Positions 34,389 through 46,360 of a stretch of 64,000 nucleotides of DNA are shown here, piece by piece. This DNA is from Gemmiger formicilis (GTDB taxonomy: Bacteria > Bacillota > Clostridia > Oscillospirales > Ruminococcaceae): positions 22,727-86,726 of the forward strand of contig NZ_JACJJP010000012.1 in NCBI RefSeq assembly GCF_016900095.1, read 5' to 3'. Under the pieces are notes generated by a model. The model ran no database searches and was not told where the DNA came from. It worked only from the letters and a program-made list of their open reading frames with translations. The translations under genes were made by a program, and so were the position numbers. The number at the start of each line of letters is the position of its first letter. Position 1 is the stretch's first letter.

Positions 34389-34862
34389 TTATTTGGGTTG
34401 GCTGCACTTGCGGGGGCGGTGCCTCAACAGCCAGACCACCAATCCGGCCAGCAGGATCCCCGGCAGAAAGCCAAGGGAATCCACCCCCACATCGGTGGCC
34501 AGCATAGCCCGGCCGGGCACAAAATACTGATGCAGTTCATCGGTGGCGGCAAACGTCACACAGGCCGCCGCAGCCGCCAGGGCACTGCGTGGCAGTGTTT
34601 TTCCCCACCGCCAGCTGACTGCCGTGACCATCATGCTGGCCCCCAGAACCGCGTAGATATACACATGGGCCCACTTGCGCACATTTGCCTGCACATTGCC
34701 GCTGAACCATTCCGGGATGAAAACATCCGCCGTTCCGCTCTGCTGCACCCGGTCCAGAACCTGTTCACTCAAAGCGCCGGATTGTGCCCCGGGCTGGGAG
34801 GAAAACAGAAAAATCAGCACCATGACCCCCAGGGTAACGGCAAGAGAAATCCATTTTTTCAT
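34389..34862 (-). CDS. VanZ-family membrane protein
   Basis: 157 aa from the ATG at 34862 (AAAGGAGTA upstream). The N-terminal helix ends in IFLFSSQPGAQSGALSE, the VanZ 'FSSQ...S...S' signature, followed by three further helices and FAATDELHQYFVPGR. VanZ in enterococci gives low-level teicoplanin resistance, but most homologues are chromosomal with unknown envelope roles. No vanHAX-like genes are nearby. Confidence 0.88.
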   Translation of the reverse strand: MKKWISLAVTLGVMVLIFLFSSQPGAQSGALSEQVLDRVQQSGTADVFIPEWFSGNVQANVRKWAHVYIYAVLGASMMVTAVSWRWGKTLPRSALAAAAACVTFAATDELHQYFVPGRAMLATDVGVDSLGFLPGILLAGLVVWLLRHRPRKCSQPK

Positions 34863-34925
34863 CAGGTATACTCCTTTATCATTCCGTCTTTCAGCATAAC
34901 AGGTTTGGCCGCCTTGTGCAAGCGC

Positions 34926-34971
34926 AAACAAAAAGCCCTGCCGGGGGCTTGCGGGGTCCCGGCAGGGCTTT
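34926..34971 (-). terminator. Terminator of the groESL operon
   Basis: A perfect 14-bp stem (34932-34945 with 34958-34971) follows the groEL stop at 35004. On the minus strand it runs into TTTTTGTTTG. Confidence 0.9.
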
Positions 34972-35003
34972 GCTTATTCAATTGCGATGGCGCGCAACGG
35001 CAA

Positions 35004-36656
<1,653 letters not shown>

Positions 36657-36669
36657 TTATGCAGCGTGA

Positions 36670-37002
<333 letters not shown>

Positions 37003-37029
37003 TTAGCACTCATTTATCCTGAGTGCTAA
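37003..37029. promoter_or_regulatory. CIRCE operator (HrcA binding site)
   Basis: A perfect CIRCE: TTAGCACTC (37003-37011), 9-bp spacer, GAGTGCTAA (37021-37029). It lies just downstream of the groES promoter -10 and 49 bp upstream of the groES ATG, the usual place for HrcA repression and heat-shock induction. hrcA itself is not in the window. Confidence 0.98.
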
Positions 37030-37033
37030 ATAC

Positions 37034-37062
37034 ATTGTAGTCACTTACCCATCAAAAATCAA
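37034..37062 (-). promoter_or_regulatory. Promoter of groESL
   Basis: Minus strand TTGATT (37057-37062), a 17-bp spacer and TACAAT (37034-37039). The start site should fall in the CIRCE element. Confidence 0.85.
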
Positions 37063-37232
37063 GTATCCGAAGTATAAAATTTTTGTGAACAATATTTTTC
37101 TTCGTTTGTACGTCTGATTATTTTTTTTGTTTTTCTTTTGTCCGGCCGTTTTTTTGCCCCGGAAGTCGCTTTTAACGCCTCATAGCTTTGTTAGCAGTCC
37201 ATCCGGCACCAAACCAACAATTTTCGCCTGCC

Positions 37233-38111
37233 TCACGGACGGCGGTCCGGGCGCACAAAGGGCGGTCGGATCTGTTCATCCAGCAGCAGCCGGTAACATT
37301 CCGGGCGTCGGTAGGCATTGCCGTGCACCTCGGTTTGCCGGTATGCACGCAGCATATCCATATCAAAGTCGGCCAGATAGATTCCCGCTTCCCCGCCTGC
37401 CTCCAGAAGGCAGGTATCCCGGGACTGGGGCAGATCGGGCAGGTACGCCACGCCGTCAAAGGCCGAGGAATGGCCGTTGCAGTCCGGCCAGCCGGCGGGA
37501 TAGTTGCAGGTGGCCAGCCCCATCATGTTTTCGTAGGCGCGGGCGCGCAGCTGGGCAAGGCGGTTGATCTCCATGGGACAGGCGTTGGGTACCAGCACGA
37601 TTTCCGCGCCCTGCAGCATCAGGAGCCGGGCGCTTTCGGGAAATTCCCGGTCGTAGCAGATCATGGCACCGATGCGTACCCGACCTTGGGCAGTGTCCAA
37701 ATCCGCCGTATAGAATGCATCGCCCCGACCCAGGCAGGCTTCCTCCCCGAAATCGCAGGTGTGCACCTTGGCATAGTGCAGAACCATTGTCCCCCGCCGG
37801 TCATACACAAACAGGGCGTTTTTTGCCTGGGAGTCGTCCCATTCCAGACAGGTCACCCCCACCGCCATTTCCAGTTCCCGGGCACAGGATGCAAAGGCCC
37901 GCAGAAATTCATGGTCCGGCGGGACGGACATGGCCCGGCGCCGGACGGGGTCCCGGGAAATGGTATAACCGGTGCTCCACATTTCGGGAAACAGGGCAAG
38001 ATCTGCCCCCATAGCCTTGGCCCGGCGGCAGGCCTGCAATCCGATTGCCTGATTTTCCTGCAGGGTTTTGCCGGGAAGCAACTGCAGGAGGGCCACACGA
38101 AAATGCTGCAT
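37233..38111 (-). CDS. Carbon-nitrogen hydrolase (nitrilase superfamily)
   Basis: 292 aa from the ATG at 38111 (AAAAAGGAGG upstream). The Glu-Lys-Cys triad is visible: LALFPEMWSTGY, LHYAKVHTCDF and IGAMICYDREFPE. Single-domain enzymes of this kind hydrolyse omega-amides, N-carbamoyl amines or related C-N bonds in the cytoplasm. The substrate is not predictable. It is monocistronic, with a terminator-bounded clpX unit upstream. Confidence 0.92.
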   Translation of the reverse strand: MQHFRVALLQLLPGKTLQENQAIGLQACRRAKAMGADLALFPEMWSTGYTISRDPVRRRAMSVPPDHEFLRAFASCARELEMAVGVTCLEWDDSQAKNALFVYDRRGTMVLHYAKVHTCDFGEEACLGRGDAFYTADLDTAQGRVRIGAMICYDREFPESARLLMLQGAEIVLVPNACPMEINRLAQLRARAYENMMGLATCNYPAGWPDCNGHSSAFDGVAYLPDLPQSRDTCLLEAGGEAGIYLADFDMDMLRAYRQTEVHGNAYRRPECYRLLLDEQIRPPFVRPDRRP

Positions 38112-38129
38112 CTCTCTCCTCCTTTTTGA

Positions 38130-38170
38130 CAAAACAAAAGAGCGGCGGCCGCCCGAAGGCAGACCGCCGC
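38130..38170 (-). terminator. Terminator of the tig-clpP-clpX operon
   Basis: GCGGCGG (38142-38148) pairs with CCGCCGC (38164-38170), directly after the clpX stop. On the minus strand the tail is CTTTTGTTTTG. Confidence 0.75.
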
Positions 38171-38176
38171 CATTTT

Positions 38177-39517
38177 TCAGGTCAGCGAAAGATTCTGATT
38201 CTTGTAACGCTTGCGCACCGCACCGTATTCCAGATGAGGCTGGCCGCCGTTGACGGTATCCTCATCAATGGTGACCCGAACAATGGTCGGATCGGAGGGA
38301 ATATCGTACATGATGGGGATCAACAGTTCCTCCACCACGCTGCGCAGACCGCGGGCGCCGCTCTTGCGCTCGATGGTCTTCTTGGCGATGGCATGCAGCG
38401 CCGCATCGGTAAAGACCAGCTCGGCGTTGTCCAGGCCCAGCAGTTCCTTGTACTGGCGGACAATGCTGTTCTTGGGCTCGGTGAGTACCCGGACCAGGGA
38501 TTCCTCGTCCAGGGGATCCAGCACCGTCACCACCGGCAGACGACCGATGAGTTCGGGAATCAGGCCGAACTTGACCAGGTCGTCCGGTTCCACCTTGCGC
38601 AGCAGCTTCTGACGGGTTTCGTCCGCGTCCAGGTTGGAGCGCAGCTGGCTGCCGAAGCCCAGGGACGAAGTGTCGGTGCGCTTCTGGATCAGCTTTTCCA
38701 GCCCATCGAAGGCGCCACCGCAGATGAACAGGATGTTCTTGGTGTTGATTTGGATGAACTCCTGCTGCGGGTGCTTGCGGCCGCCCTGGGGCGGCACGTT
38801 GCTGACCGTGCCTTCCAGGATTTTCAGCAGTGCCTGCTGCACACCTTCACCGCCCACATCCCGGGTGATGGAGGGATTTTCGCTCTTGCGGGTGATCTTG
38901 TCGATCTCATCCACATAGATGATGCCCACTTCCGCCTTGGGAATGTCGAAGTCCGCGGCCTGGATGAGCTTGAGCAGGATGTTCTCCACGTCTTCACCCA
39001 CATAGCCGGCCTCGGTGAGGGTGGTGGCGTCCGCAATGGCGAAGGGTACCCCCAGCATCTTGGCCAGGGTCTGGGCCAGCAGGGTCTTGCCGGTGCCGGA
39101 GGGGCCCAGCATCAGGACGTTGGACTTCTGCAGTTCCACGTCGCTTTCCTGCCCGGACAGAATCCGCTTGTAATGGTTGTACACCGAAACAGCCAGCACC
39201 TTTTTGGTCTCGTCCTGTCCGATGACATACTGGTCCAGGCCGGCCTTGATCTCGGCCGGAGTCAGAATGTTGATGTCCTGCAGCGGATCGATGCTGTGCC
39301 GCGGACGGGCAGAGGCAGCACGGCGCTGGGCGGTGGCCCGGGGCGGCGGCGTTTCCTCGTCCTTGTACAGGGCGTTGTAGCACATGTCAATGCAATCCTT
39401 GCAGATATTGACGCCGGGACCGATGATCAGCTGTTCGACCTGCTTTTGCGAACGGCCGCAGAAACTGCAGATCAGTTCGCGTTCCTTTCCGTCTTTTCCG
39501 GAAATCGAATTTGCCAT
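38177..39517 (-). CDS. clpX: ATP-dependent Clp protease ATP-binding subunit ClpX
   Basis: 446 aa. The N-terminal zinc-binding domain has CSFC and CKDC, Walker A is GPSGTGKT, the pore loop is GYVGED, the ClpP-contact loop contains LGFGSQ, and ELIGRLPV marks the sensor region. It unfolds substrates and feeds them to ClpP. It starts 15 bp after clpP in the classic tig-clpP-clpX order; lonA does not follow. Confidence 0.98.
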   Translation of the reverse strand: MANSISGKDGKERELICSFCGRSQKQVEQLIIGPGVNICKDCIDMCYNALYKDEETPPPRATAQRRAASARPRHSIDPLQDINILTPAEIKAGLDQYVIGQDETKKVLAVSVYNHYKRILSGQESDVELQKSNVLMLGPSGTGKTLLAQTLAKMLGVPFAIADATTLTEAGYVGEDVENILLKLIQAADFDIPKAEVGIIYVDEIDKITRKSENPSITRDVGGEGVQQALLKILEGTVSNVPPQGGRKHPQQEFIQINTKNILFICGGAFDGLEKLIQKRTDTSSLGFGSQLRSNLDADETRQKLLRKVEPDDLVKFGLIPELIGRLPVVTVLDPLDEESLVRVLTEPKNSIVRQYKELLGLDNAELVFTDAALHAIAKKTIERKSGARGLRSVVEELLIPIMYDIPSDPTIVRVTIDEDTVNGGQPHLEYGAVRKRYKNQNLSLT

Positions 39518-39532
39518 TTCCTTCCCCCGTGG

Positions 39533-40123
39533 TTAATGTTTGGAGATGATCTCATCGATCAGACCATAGTCTTTGGCCTGCTGCGCGGTCATATAGTTGT
39601 CGCGCTCGGTATCGCGCTGGACCACTTCCAGCGGCTGACCGGTGTATTCACTGATCAGACCGTTGAGCTTGGCCTTGATCTGCACGATATGGTCGGCGTG
39701 GATCTTGATATCGGTGGCCTGACCGGACAGACCGTTGCCGGCGATCAGCGGCTGATGGATCAGAATTTCCGAGTTGGGCAGCGCAAACCGCTTGCCCTTG
39801 GTGCCGCTGGCCAGCAGGAAGGCACCCATGGAAGCCGCCATGCCCACGCAGATGGTGGACACGTCGCACTTGATATACTTCATGGTGTCGTGAATGGCCA
39901 TGCCGTCCGAGATGGAACCGCCCGGGCTGTTGATGTAGAAGCTGATATCCTTTTCGGGGTCCTGGCCCTCCAGATACAGCAGCTGTGCAATGACCACGCT
40001 GGCCGAAGTGGGGTTGACGTCCTCGCTCAGCACAATGATGCGATCATTGAGCAGGCGGGAAAAGATATCATAGCTGCGCTCTCCGCGCGCGGTCTGTTCG
40101 ACGACGTAAGGTACCAAACTCAT
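39533..40123 (-). CDS. clpP: ATP-dependent Clp protease proteolytic subunit
   Basis: 196 aa. Catalytic Ser98 ([11 protein letters not shown]) and His123 (LIHQPL) are in place, with [10 protein letters not shown] in between. It forms the tetradecameric peptidase with ClpX. Full-length single copy in this operon. Confidence 0.99.
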   Translation of the reverse strand: MSLVPYVVEQTARGERSYDIFSRLLNDRIIVLSEDVNPTSASVVIAQLLYLEGQDPEKDISFYINSPGGSISDGMAIHDTMKYIKCDVSTICVGMAASMGAFLLASGTKGKRFALPNSEILIHQPLIAGNGLSGQATDIKIHADHIVQIKAKLNGLISEYTGQPLEVVQRDTERDNYMTAQQAKDYGLIDEIISKH

Positions 40124-40192
40124 GCAAGTTCCCTCCCGTAAATCAATTTTGGTATGATGGCTGCCCGGGGAAAAATCCCCCTGTGATAAACC

Positions 40193-40225
40193 GACCGATA
40201 CGGCGGCAGCGGCACCGTATCGGTC
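40193..40225 (-). promoter_or_regulatory. Intercistronic hairpin between tig and clpP
   Basis: An 11-bp perfect stem (40193-40203 with 40215-40225) lies in the 112-bp gap after tig with no T tract. It probably marks RNA processing or partial termination, allowing different tig and clpPX levels. Confidence 0.55.
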
Positions 40226-40235
40226 GCAATGTTTA

Positions 40236-41549
40236 TTATTCCTTGGATTCAGCAGCGGGTTCCACGGTCTCGGTGGTGATGTTGGCCTTCTCCTTCACGA
40301 AGTCGATGGCCTTGTTCACGGCCAGATCGGCCTTGACAGCGGCTTCGTCCACAACGGAGCGGACCTTGTCCTCTTCCATCTTGTAGGCATCGGCAATGCG
40401 CTTGACTTCGGCGTTGAATTCCTCATCGGTGGCCTCGATGCCTTCCTTGGCAACGATGGCTTCCATAGCCAGACGCATCTTGACCTGCTTTTCAGCCTGC
40501 TCCTGGAACTGGGACTTGAAGGTGTTCATGTCCATGCCCATGTACTGGAGGTACTGTTCCAGCTTCAGACCCTGCTGGGCAATGCGGTACTGGAAGTCCT
40601 GCACCAGCTCGTCCACGCGGGCGTCGTACATGGCCTGGGGAATCTCGGCGGTCATGCCGTTGACAACCTGCTCGATCAGGTCGTTCTCCACCTGCTGGTC
40701 GGCCTGCTTCTGGTTGTTCTCCTCAATGTTCTTGCGGATGGAAGCCTTCAGCTCGTCCAGGGTGTCGTACTCGCTGACGTCCTTGGCGAAATCGTCGTCC
40801 AGCTCGGGCAGTTCCTTGTACTTGACTTCATGCAGTTTGATCTTGAAGGTAGCGTCCTTGCCGGCCAGCTCTTCGGCCTGGTACTGCTCGGGGAACTTGA
40901 CGTTGACGTCGAATTCCTCGCCGGCAGAATGGCCCACGACCTGATCTTCAAAGCCGGGGATGAAGGAACCGCTGCCCAGCACCAGAGAGTAGTGCTCAGC
41001 CTTGCCGCCGTCGAAAGCCACGCCATCCACGAAGCCTTCGAAGTCGATGTCCACGGTGTCGCCGTTCTCGGCAGCGCCCTCACGGGTCAGCAGACGGCCG
41101 TTGCGGTCCTGCATGCGCTTGATCTCGGCGTCCACCAGGGACTCGTCCACAGTCTTGACCTTCTTGGTCACGTTTAATCCGGCGTAGTCGCCCAGGGTGA
41201 CTTCCGGCTTGACGGCAACCTTGACCTTCAGGGTAGCGCCCTCGGCCTCGGACATGGAAACGACCTCGGGATCGGGACGGCCCACAACCTCGATGTTGGC
41301 TTCCTTGACGGCAGCCTCGTAAGCTTCGGGGAACAGGTCGTTGATGGCGTCATAGTGGAAGATGTCGGCGCCGTACATCTTCTCGATCATCGCGCGCGGG
41401 GCCTTGCCCTTGCGGAAGCCGGGAACGGTATACTTCTTGCTTTCGCGCTTGAACGCGGCGGCAACGGCATTTTTGAAGGTATCGGCATCGATCGAGAACT
41501 GAAGCTCAACCATGCTCTTTTCCAGTTTTTCACAAGAAATCAGGTTCAT
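40236..41549 (-). CDS. tig: Trigger factor
   Basis: 437 aa from the ATG at 41549 (GGAGG upstream). The ribosome-binding signature is [14 protein letters not shown], followed by a PPIase domain ([14 protein letters not shown] and so on) and the long helical C-terminal domain. It chaperones nascent chains at the ribosome exit. First gene of tig-clpP-clpX. The start is preferred to an upstream in-frame site at 41642. Confidence 0.97.
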   Translation of the reverse strand: MNLISCEKLEKSMVELQFSIDADTFKNAVAAAFKRESKKYTVPGFRKGKAPRAMIEKMYGADIFHYDAINDLFPEAYEAAVKEANIEVVGRPDPEVVSMSEAEGATLKVKVAVKPEVTLGDYAGLNVTKKVKTVDESLVDAEIKRMQDRNGRLLTREGAAENGDTVDIDFEGFVDGVAFDGGKAEHYSLVLGSGSFIPGFEDQVVGHSAGEEFDVNVKFPEQYQAEELAGKDATFKIKLHEVKYKELPELDDDFAKDVSEYDTLDELKASIRKNIEENNQKQADQQVENDLIEQVVNGMTAEIPQAMYDARVDELVQDFQYRIAQQGLKLEQYLQYMGMDMNTFKSQFQEQAEKQVKMRLAMEAIVAKEGIEATDEEFNAEVKRIADAYKMEEDKVRSVVDEAAVKADLAVNKAIDFVKEKANITTETVEPAAESKE

Positions 41550-41580
41550 TTGTAGTCCTCCAAACATAGAAATACAAGTT

Positions 41581-41586
41581 ATTATA
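41581..41586 (-). promoter_or_regulatory. Extended -10 promoter element of tig
   Basis: Minus strand ATGCTATAAT (TATAAT at 41581-41586) about 30 bp upstream of the tig ATG; the -35 is weak, but the extended -10 can compensate. Confidence 0.6.
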
Positions 41587-41650
41587 GCATGCCCCGGCAC
41601 AGAATACCAGTGCCTTTTGCATTTTTTTGCCTGTGAAGGCAAAAATTTTC

Positions 41651-42337
41651 TCAGTCACAGATCTTATACGGGCAAAACGCCAGGCCGTCCGCCGAAATCA
41701 GCTTGTAGCGGATGCCGTCCCGTTCTCCCTGCACCGCGTAGCGGATGGCCTTGCCGTGCAGGTGCCCGTAATAGCATTGCTGCACCCCGTGGGCATGCAG
41801 CACATCCACCAGTTCCTGGGCGCAGGAGGTGCCGAACACCGGCGGATAGTGCAGGAACGCAATGCGCTCCTCCGCCTCGGCCCCCGACGCCAGGGACATC
41901 TCCAGCCTTCCGGCCTCCCGGGCCATAATCTTGGCACTCTGGGCCTCGGCATCGTCAAAAGGCCAGCCCCGGGAACCGCACAGTGCCCTGCCACCCACCA
42001 GGCAGCAGTTGTTGTGCAGGATGTGCAGGGTATCCCACCCGTTGGCGGCTATGTAGGTTTCCATCTTGCGGGCGGTGGTCCACCAATAATCATGGTTGCC
42101 TTTGAGCAGCCATTTCTGACCGGGCAGGGTCTGCAGAAAATCAAAGTCGGCCTTGGTGTCCTGCAGGCGCATGGCCCAGGAGGTATCCCCCGCCAAAATC
42201 ACCGTGTCGGTGTCCTGAATCAGGGTACGCCACTTGGCTTCCAGCTTGGGCAGATACCCTTCCCAGCCGGGAAAGACATCCATGGGCTTGTCGCCACCCA
42301 GGGAGAGGTGCATATCCCCGATTGCAAAAATCGCCAT
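41651..42337 (-). CDS. Metallophosphoesterase
   Basis: 228 aa. Metal motifs: FAIGDMHL, VILAGDTSWA, KGNHDYWW, AFLHYPP and YYGHLHG. It is a cytoplasmic calcineurin-like phosphoesterase of the Firmicutes type with WW after GNHD. The substrate is unknown. It is the last gene of the lepB-rbgA-rnhB-yraN-thrC row, 13 bp after thrC. Confidence 0.92.
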   Translation of the reverse strand: MAIFAIGDMHLSLGGDKPMDVFPGWEGYLPKLEAKWRTLIQDTDTVILAGDTSWAMRLQDTKADFDFLQTLPGQKWLLKGNHDYWWTTARKMETYIAANGWDTLHILHNNCCLVGGRALCGSRGWPFDDAEAQSAKIMAREAGRLEMSLASGAEAEERIAFLHYPPVFGTSCAQELVDVLHAHGVQQCYYGHLHGKAIRYAVQGERDGIRYKLISADGLAFCPYKICD

Positions 42338-42350
42338 AGTGTTTCCTTTG

Positions 42351-43799
42351 TTATTTCAGTGCGGCCGCACGGATGTCCTCCGGCGCGATGACCGTGTCGA
42401 AACGGACCGGCAGGGTTTCCAGCGCCGCCAGCGCCTTGGGCGCTTCACAGCCGGTGCTGGCGGTGAGGGCCTTCATGGCGGCAAAATCGCTGTCCGGCAC
42501 AGCCTCTCCCAAAGCGGCCAGCACATCCCGGGGGAACTTGAAGGGGCTGGCCGTGGACAGCACCACCATGGGTGCGTCGGTACGGCACTGCCCCGCCACC
42601 CGGAAGGCCACCGCCGTGTGCGGGTCGCACAGGTAATGATCTTCGGTAAAGCAGGTGTGAATCTGGTCGGCAGCCTCGTCGTCCCCGGCACAGCCGCAGT
42701 CAAAGCTTTCGCGGATGGCGGCCAGGGTGGTATCGTCCACCTTGTACACGCCGGTGGTGCTCAGCTCCTGCATCCAGCGTGCCACCTTGGCGTCGTCCCC
42801 GGTCACATGGTACAGCAGACGTTCCAGATTGCTGGAAATCAGGATGTCCATGGACGGCGAGGTGGTCTTGTAGAATTCCCGGCGCTTGTCGTACACGCCG
42901 GTGCGGATGAAATCGGTGAGGACGTTGTTGCGGTTGGAGGCGCAGACCAGACGTCCCACCGGAAGTCCCATGCGCTTGGCATAGTATCCGGCCAGAATAT
43001 CGCCGAAGTTGCCGGTGGGCACACAGAAGTCCACCGGTTTGCCCCATTCCACAGCCCCCTGCTCCGCCAGGCGGAAGTAGGCGTAGAAATAGTAGACGAT
43101 CTGGGGCGCCAGGCGGCCCCAGTTGATGGAGTTGGCGCTGGACAGACGGATGTCCCGGGCAGCCAGCTGCTCGGCCACATCGGCATCGCCGAAGACCTTC
43201 TTCACGCCGGTCTGGGCATCGTCAAAGTTTCCCTGCACCGCATATACCGCCACATTGTCGCCGGTCTGGGTGGCCATCTGCAGGCGCTGGATCTCGCTGG
43301 TGCCGTCGTTGGGATAGAACACCGCAATATCGATGCCTTCCAGCCCCGCATAGCCGGCCAGAGCCGCCTTGCCGGTATCGCCAGAGGTGGCCACCAGGAT
43401 ACGGGTGTGCTCGGTGCGGTTCAGGTTCTTTTTGGCCTGCACCAGCAGTTTGGGCATCAGCTGCAGGGCGTAGTCCTTGAAGGCGCTGGTGGGACCGTGC
43501 CACAGTTCCAGCGAGAACAGGCCGTCCGCCACCTTTTGCACCTGCCCGGCCTTACCGCCGAAGGCTTCGCCGTAGGCTTCGTGGGCGGCACGGCGCAGAA
43601 ATTCGGGGGCATAGTCGGTGAGATACAGCTCCAGGACCTTGGCTGCCAGATCCGGATAGCGGAGGTTCTTCCAGCCTTCCAGATCCGCGGCAGGGAAAGC
43701 CTGCGGCACGAACAGCCCGCCGTCCGGCGTCAGCCCGCGCACGATGGCTTCCGAGGAGGATACTACGGTCGCATGGTTTCGTGTGCTTTGATACTGCAT
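42351..43799 (-). CDS. thrC: Threonine synthase
   Basis: 482 aa from the ATG at 43799. It starts with QSTRNHATVVSSSEAIVRGLTPDGGLFVP, has the PLP lysine in GPTSAFKDYALQL and the phosphate-binding ATSGDTGKAAL. This is the long, fungal/E. coli-type threonine synthase that converts phosphohomoserine to threonine. It shares its precursor pathway with asd at 16.3 kb. No hom or thrB is adjacent. Confidence 0.96.
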   Translation of the reverse strand: MQYQSTRNHATVVSSSEAIVRGLTPDGGLFVPQAFPAADLEGWKNLRYPDLAAKVLELYLTDYAPEFLRRAAHEAYGEAFGGKAGQVQKVADGLFSLELWHGPTSAFKDYALQLMPKLLVQAKKNLNRTEHTRILVATSGDTGKAALAGYAGLEGIDIAVFYPNDGTSEIQRLQMATQTGDNVAVYAVQGNFDDAQTGVKKVFGDADVAEQLAARDIRLSSANSINWGRLAPQIVYYFYAYFRLAEQGAVEWGKPVDFCVPTGNFGDILAGYYAKRMGLPVGRLVCASNRNNVLTDFIRTGVYDKRREFYKTTSPSMDILISSNLERLLYHVTGDDAKVARWMQELSTTGVYKVDDTTLAAIRESFDCGCAGDDEAADQIHTCFTEDHYLCDPHTAVAFRVAGQCRTDAPMVVLSTASPFKFPRDVLAALGEAVPDSDFAAMKALTASTGCEAPKALAALETLPVRFDTVIAPEDIRAAALK

Positions 43800-43816
43800 G
43801 TTCTTTCCCCTTTTCT

Positions 43817-44179
43817 CTATGTCATTTGAAACGCATCCCGGATGCAGTGTACCCGCCACCCTTGTTCGGAGGGAATCACTTCCACCACATCGAACCGGGC
43901 GGGGGCATCGGCATAGGGGCTGCGCTGCAGATACAGCTGGGCGGCCGCAATCAGGCAGCGGCGCTTGTGGGCGTCCACCGCTTCGGCCGGCAGGGCTTTG
44001 CGGATGTGCGTGCGGGTTTTGACTTCGGCGAACACGATGCCGCCATCCTTATATAGAATCAGGTCCAGCTCCCCCATGCGGGTACGATAGTTGTGGTTCA
44101 GGAGCAGGTATCCTTTTTGCTGGTAGTATTTGGCGGCAACGGCTTCTCCCCTTGCCCCCAAGGCTTTGTCGGCAGCCAT
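43817..44179 (-). CDS. YraN-family (UPF0102) nuclease-fold protein
   Basis: 120 aa. The endonuclease-like core is GARGEAVAAKYYQQKGY, RMGELDLILYKDG and FAEVKTRT (the E-x-D...ExK arrangement of the restriction-endonuclease fold). The role is not established, but it is widely conserved next to rnhB, as here (1-bp gap). Confidence 0.93.
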   Translation of the reverse strand: MAADKALGARGEAVAAKYYQQKGYLLLNHNYRTRMGELDLILYKDGGIVFAEVKTRTHIRKALPAEAVDAHKRRCLIAAAQLYLQRSPYADAPARFDVVEVIPSEQGWRVHCIRDAFQMT

Positions 44180-44180
44180 C

Positions 44181-44804
44181 TCAGTAGCCCAGCTTTTTCA
44201 GAAAGCTGCGGCGGTAAAAGGGCTGGATGCCATATTCCTTGATCAGCTGGTAATGCAGCGCCGTGGGGTACCCCTTGTGCTTGGCCAGCTGGTACTGGGG
44301 GTATTGGGCGTCCAGTTCACACATGTACCGGTCCCGGCTGACCTTGGCCAGAACCGAGGCCGCCGCGATGGATGCGCTGGTGGCGTCCCCCTTGACCACC
44401 GCCCGGGAAGGCATGGCCAGGCCAGGCGGGCAGCGGTTGCCGTCGATGAGCACCAAGGCGGGCTTTGTTTCCAGAGCGTTCACCGCCCGGGCCATACCGG
44501 CCATGGTCGCCCAGAGAATGTTCTTTTCGTCAATCTCCTGGGGAGAGACAAACTCCACATGCCAGGCAAGTGCCCGCTGGATGATTTGCTCATACAGCTC
44601 TTCCCGGCGCTTTTCGCTGAGCTTTTTGGAGTCGGTGACCCCGGGGATGGGGTCTTCCGGGTTCAGGATGACCGCCGCGCAGCAGACCGGCCCGCACAGG
44701 GGGCCGCGGCCCGCCTCGTCCACGCCGCACAGCACACCGCAGTCGGTGCGCAGCGCTTCGTCATACTCATACAGCGGGGTGGAATCAATCGTCTTGCGGG
44801 GCAT
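44181..44804 (-). CDS. rnhB: Ribonuclease HII
   Basis: 207 aa from the ATG at 44804, 6 nt after GGAGG. The catalytic DE pair is in GVDEAGRGPLCGPV, with later GDATSASIAAASVLAKVSRD. It removes ribonucleotides from DNA hybrids. The start overlaps the end of rbgA by 20 bp. Confidence 0.96.
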   Translation of the reverse strand: MPRKTIDSTPLYEYDEALRTDCGVLCGVDEAGRGPLCGPVCCAAVILNPEDPIPGVTDSKKLSEKRREELYEQIIQRALAWHVEFVSPQEIDEKNILWATMAGMARAVNALETKPALVLIDGNRCPPGLAMPSRAVVKGDATSASIAAASVLAKVSRDRYMCELDAQYPQYQLAKHKGYPTALHYQLIKEYGIQPFYRRSFLKKLGY

Positions 44805-45708
44805 CGTCATCCTCCCAGTCAATCTCCTGTTGCCGCTGGGGCGGGCGCTCCAGCGAGATGCGCCCCCACTTGCTGGCGCGGAACTCTCCCACCAGCATGC
44901 GGGCAGCGCGCTCGGCATCCACCTCGCCGCCGGAGATCAGCATGCCGCGCTTGGCACCGATGGCCTGCAAAAGGTCATACGGCGGCAGCTCCAGGGCGCT
45001 TTCGTCCAGCTTATAGCGTTCCAGCAGGCGCTGGGGGTAAATCTGGCGCACGCTTTCCAACAGGCCGCAGGCCAGTTCCTCAATGTCCAGAATATCGTCC
45101 CGGATGGAGCCGATGAAGGCCAGGTTGGCAGCGGTCTGCAAAGAATCGAACTTCTTCCACAACACGCCAGGCATGTCCATCAGGTCATAGTTGCCCACGG
45201 TGATCCACTGCTTGCCCCGGGTGACGCCGGGTTTGTTGGCAGCCTTGGCCCGGGTGGTGCCGGCAAAAGAGTTGATGAAGGTGGATTTGCCCACGTTGGG
45301 GATGCCCACGATCATGACCCGGATGCGGGCGCCCACCATGCCCCGGGCCTTGCGCCGCTCCATCAGAGCGGCCAACTCCTTCTCAATCAGGTCCTTGGCG
45401 GCGCCGGCCTTGCCCTTCTGTTTGGAATCCATAGGCAGACAGCCTGCCCCCGCTTCCCGGAAATAGGCCAGCCACTGCTTGGTGATCTCCGGGTCGGCCA
45501 GATCCGCCTTGTTCAGCACATACAGATGGGGCTTGTCCCGGGTGATGCGCTCGATCTCCGGGTTCAGGCTGGAAAGCGGAATGCGGGCGTCCAGCACCTG
45601 CAGAACGCAGTCCACGTTGCGGATTTCGGTTTCCATCATCCGCAGGGTCTTGGCCATATGACCGGGGAACCAGTGGATCTGACGGCGGTTGATGATATCT
45701 TCACTCAT
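44785..45708 (-). CDS. rbgA: Ribosome biogenesis GTPase RbgA/YlqF
   Basis: 307 aa. The G motifs are circularly permuted: NKADLAD (G4) first, then GIPNVGKSTF (G1) and DMPG (G3), after HWFPGHMAKTLRMM and DARIPLSS. This is the 50S assembly GTPase of Gram-positives. It overlaps lepB by 4 bp and rnhB by 20 bp. Confidence 0.97.
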   Translation of the reverse strand: MSEDIINRRQIHWFPGHMAKTLRMMETEIRNVDCVLQVLDARIPLSSLNPEIERITRDKPHLYVLNKADLADPEITKQWLAYFREAGAGCLPMDSKQKGKAGAAKDLIEKELAALMERRKARGMVGARIRVMIVGIPNVGKSTFINSFAGTTRAKAANKPGVTRGKQWITVGNYDLMDMPGVLWKKFDSLQTAANLAFIGSIRDDILDIEELACGLLESVRQIYPQRLLERYKLDESALELPPYDLLQAIGAKRGMLISGGEVDAERAARMLVGEFRASKWGRISLERPPQRQQEIDWEDDDAPQDD

Positions 45709-46229
45709 AGCGGCACCTGCATAATGACGCGGCCCAGCACATCGCGGGTGTCGATGAAGCCCACGCTGGCGGAGCGGCTGTCGGTGGAATTGTTGCGGTT
45801 ATCCCCCATCACAAAAATGCAGCCTTCCGGTACCGTCACCGGGAAGGTCACGGTCTCCTGCAGATAGGTGGGTTCGGCGGTGTACGGCTCATACAAAGCG
45901 CTTCCGTTGCGGTATACGATGCCGTTTTCAAAATCGATGTCGATGGTATCCCCGGCCATGCCGATAACCCGTTTGACCAGCGGCTTGCCGTAGGATGTAT
46001 ACTCGTCAATGATGACGATGTCCCCGTATTGCGGCGTGTAGGGCAGGCTGGAAATCAGCAGACGTTCCCCGTCCTGCAGGGTGGGCACCATGGAATGCCC
46101 GTCCACCCGGATCATGCGCACGCCAAAGGTAAACACCAGCGCCACCGCCACAATGGCCAGCACAATGGCTTCAAACCATTCCAGCAGGTCCCGGTTGCGC
46201 TTGAACTGACGATTGAACCTGTCACGCAT
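45705..46229 (-). CDS. lepB: Signal peptidase I
   Basis: 174 aa from the ATG at 46229 (AGGAAG upstream; a GTG at 46247 is a less likely start). One transmembrane segment (about 20-38), catalytic Ser46 in VDGHSMVPT and Lys86 in LVKRVIG, and GDNRNNSTDSR box E. It cleaves secretory signal peptides on the outer face of the membrane. It sits after the rplS terminator, in the usual rplS-lepB-rbgA order. Confidence 0.96.
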   Translation of the reverse strand: MRDRFNRQFKRNRDLLEWFEAIVLAIVAVALVFTFGVRMIRVDGHSMVPTLQDGERLLISSLPYTPQYGDIVIIDEYTSYGKPLVKRVIGMAGDTIDIDFENGIVYRNGSALYEPYTAEPTYLQETVTFPVTVPEGCIFVMGDNRNNSTDSRSASVGFIDTRDVLGRVIMQVPL

Positions 46230-46291
46230 GGATTCTTCCTGCGGCACATGATCACCCCGACTTTCCCAAAATACAGATGTATAAGAAACGC

Positions 46292-46323
46292 AAAAAGGGA
46301 GAACGCCAACCGTCCTCCCCCTT
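46292..46323 (-). terminator. Terminator after rplS
   Basis: GGGAG/CTCCC stem (46297-46301 with 46315-46319), followed on the minus strand by TTTTTGCG. It lies between rplS and lepB. Confidence 0.7.
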
Positions 46324-46360
46324 CGCGGCTGCCCCAGGGCAGCCGGATTTTGCGAATTTC

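Noticed and set aside
41594..41650. Terminator between the metallophosphoesterase and tig genes
   Set aside because: The GCC/GGC stem is flanked by A/T runs inside its arms and has no T tract after the stem on either strand.
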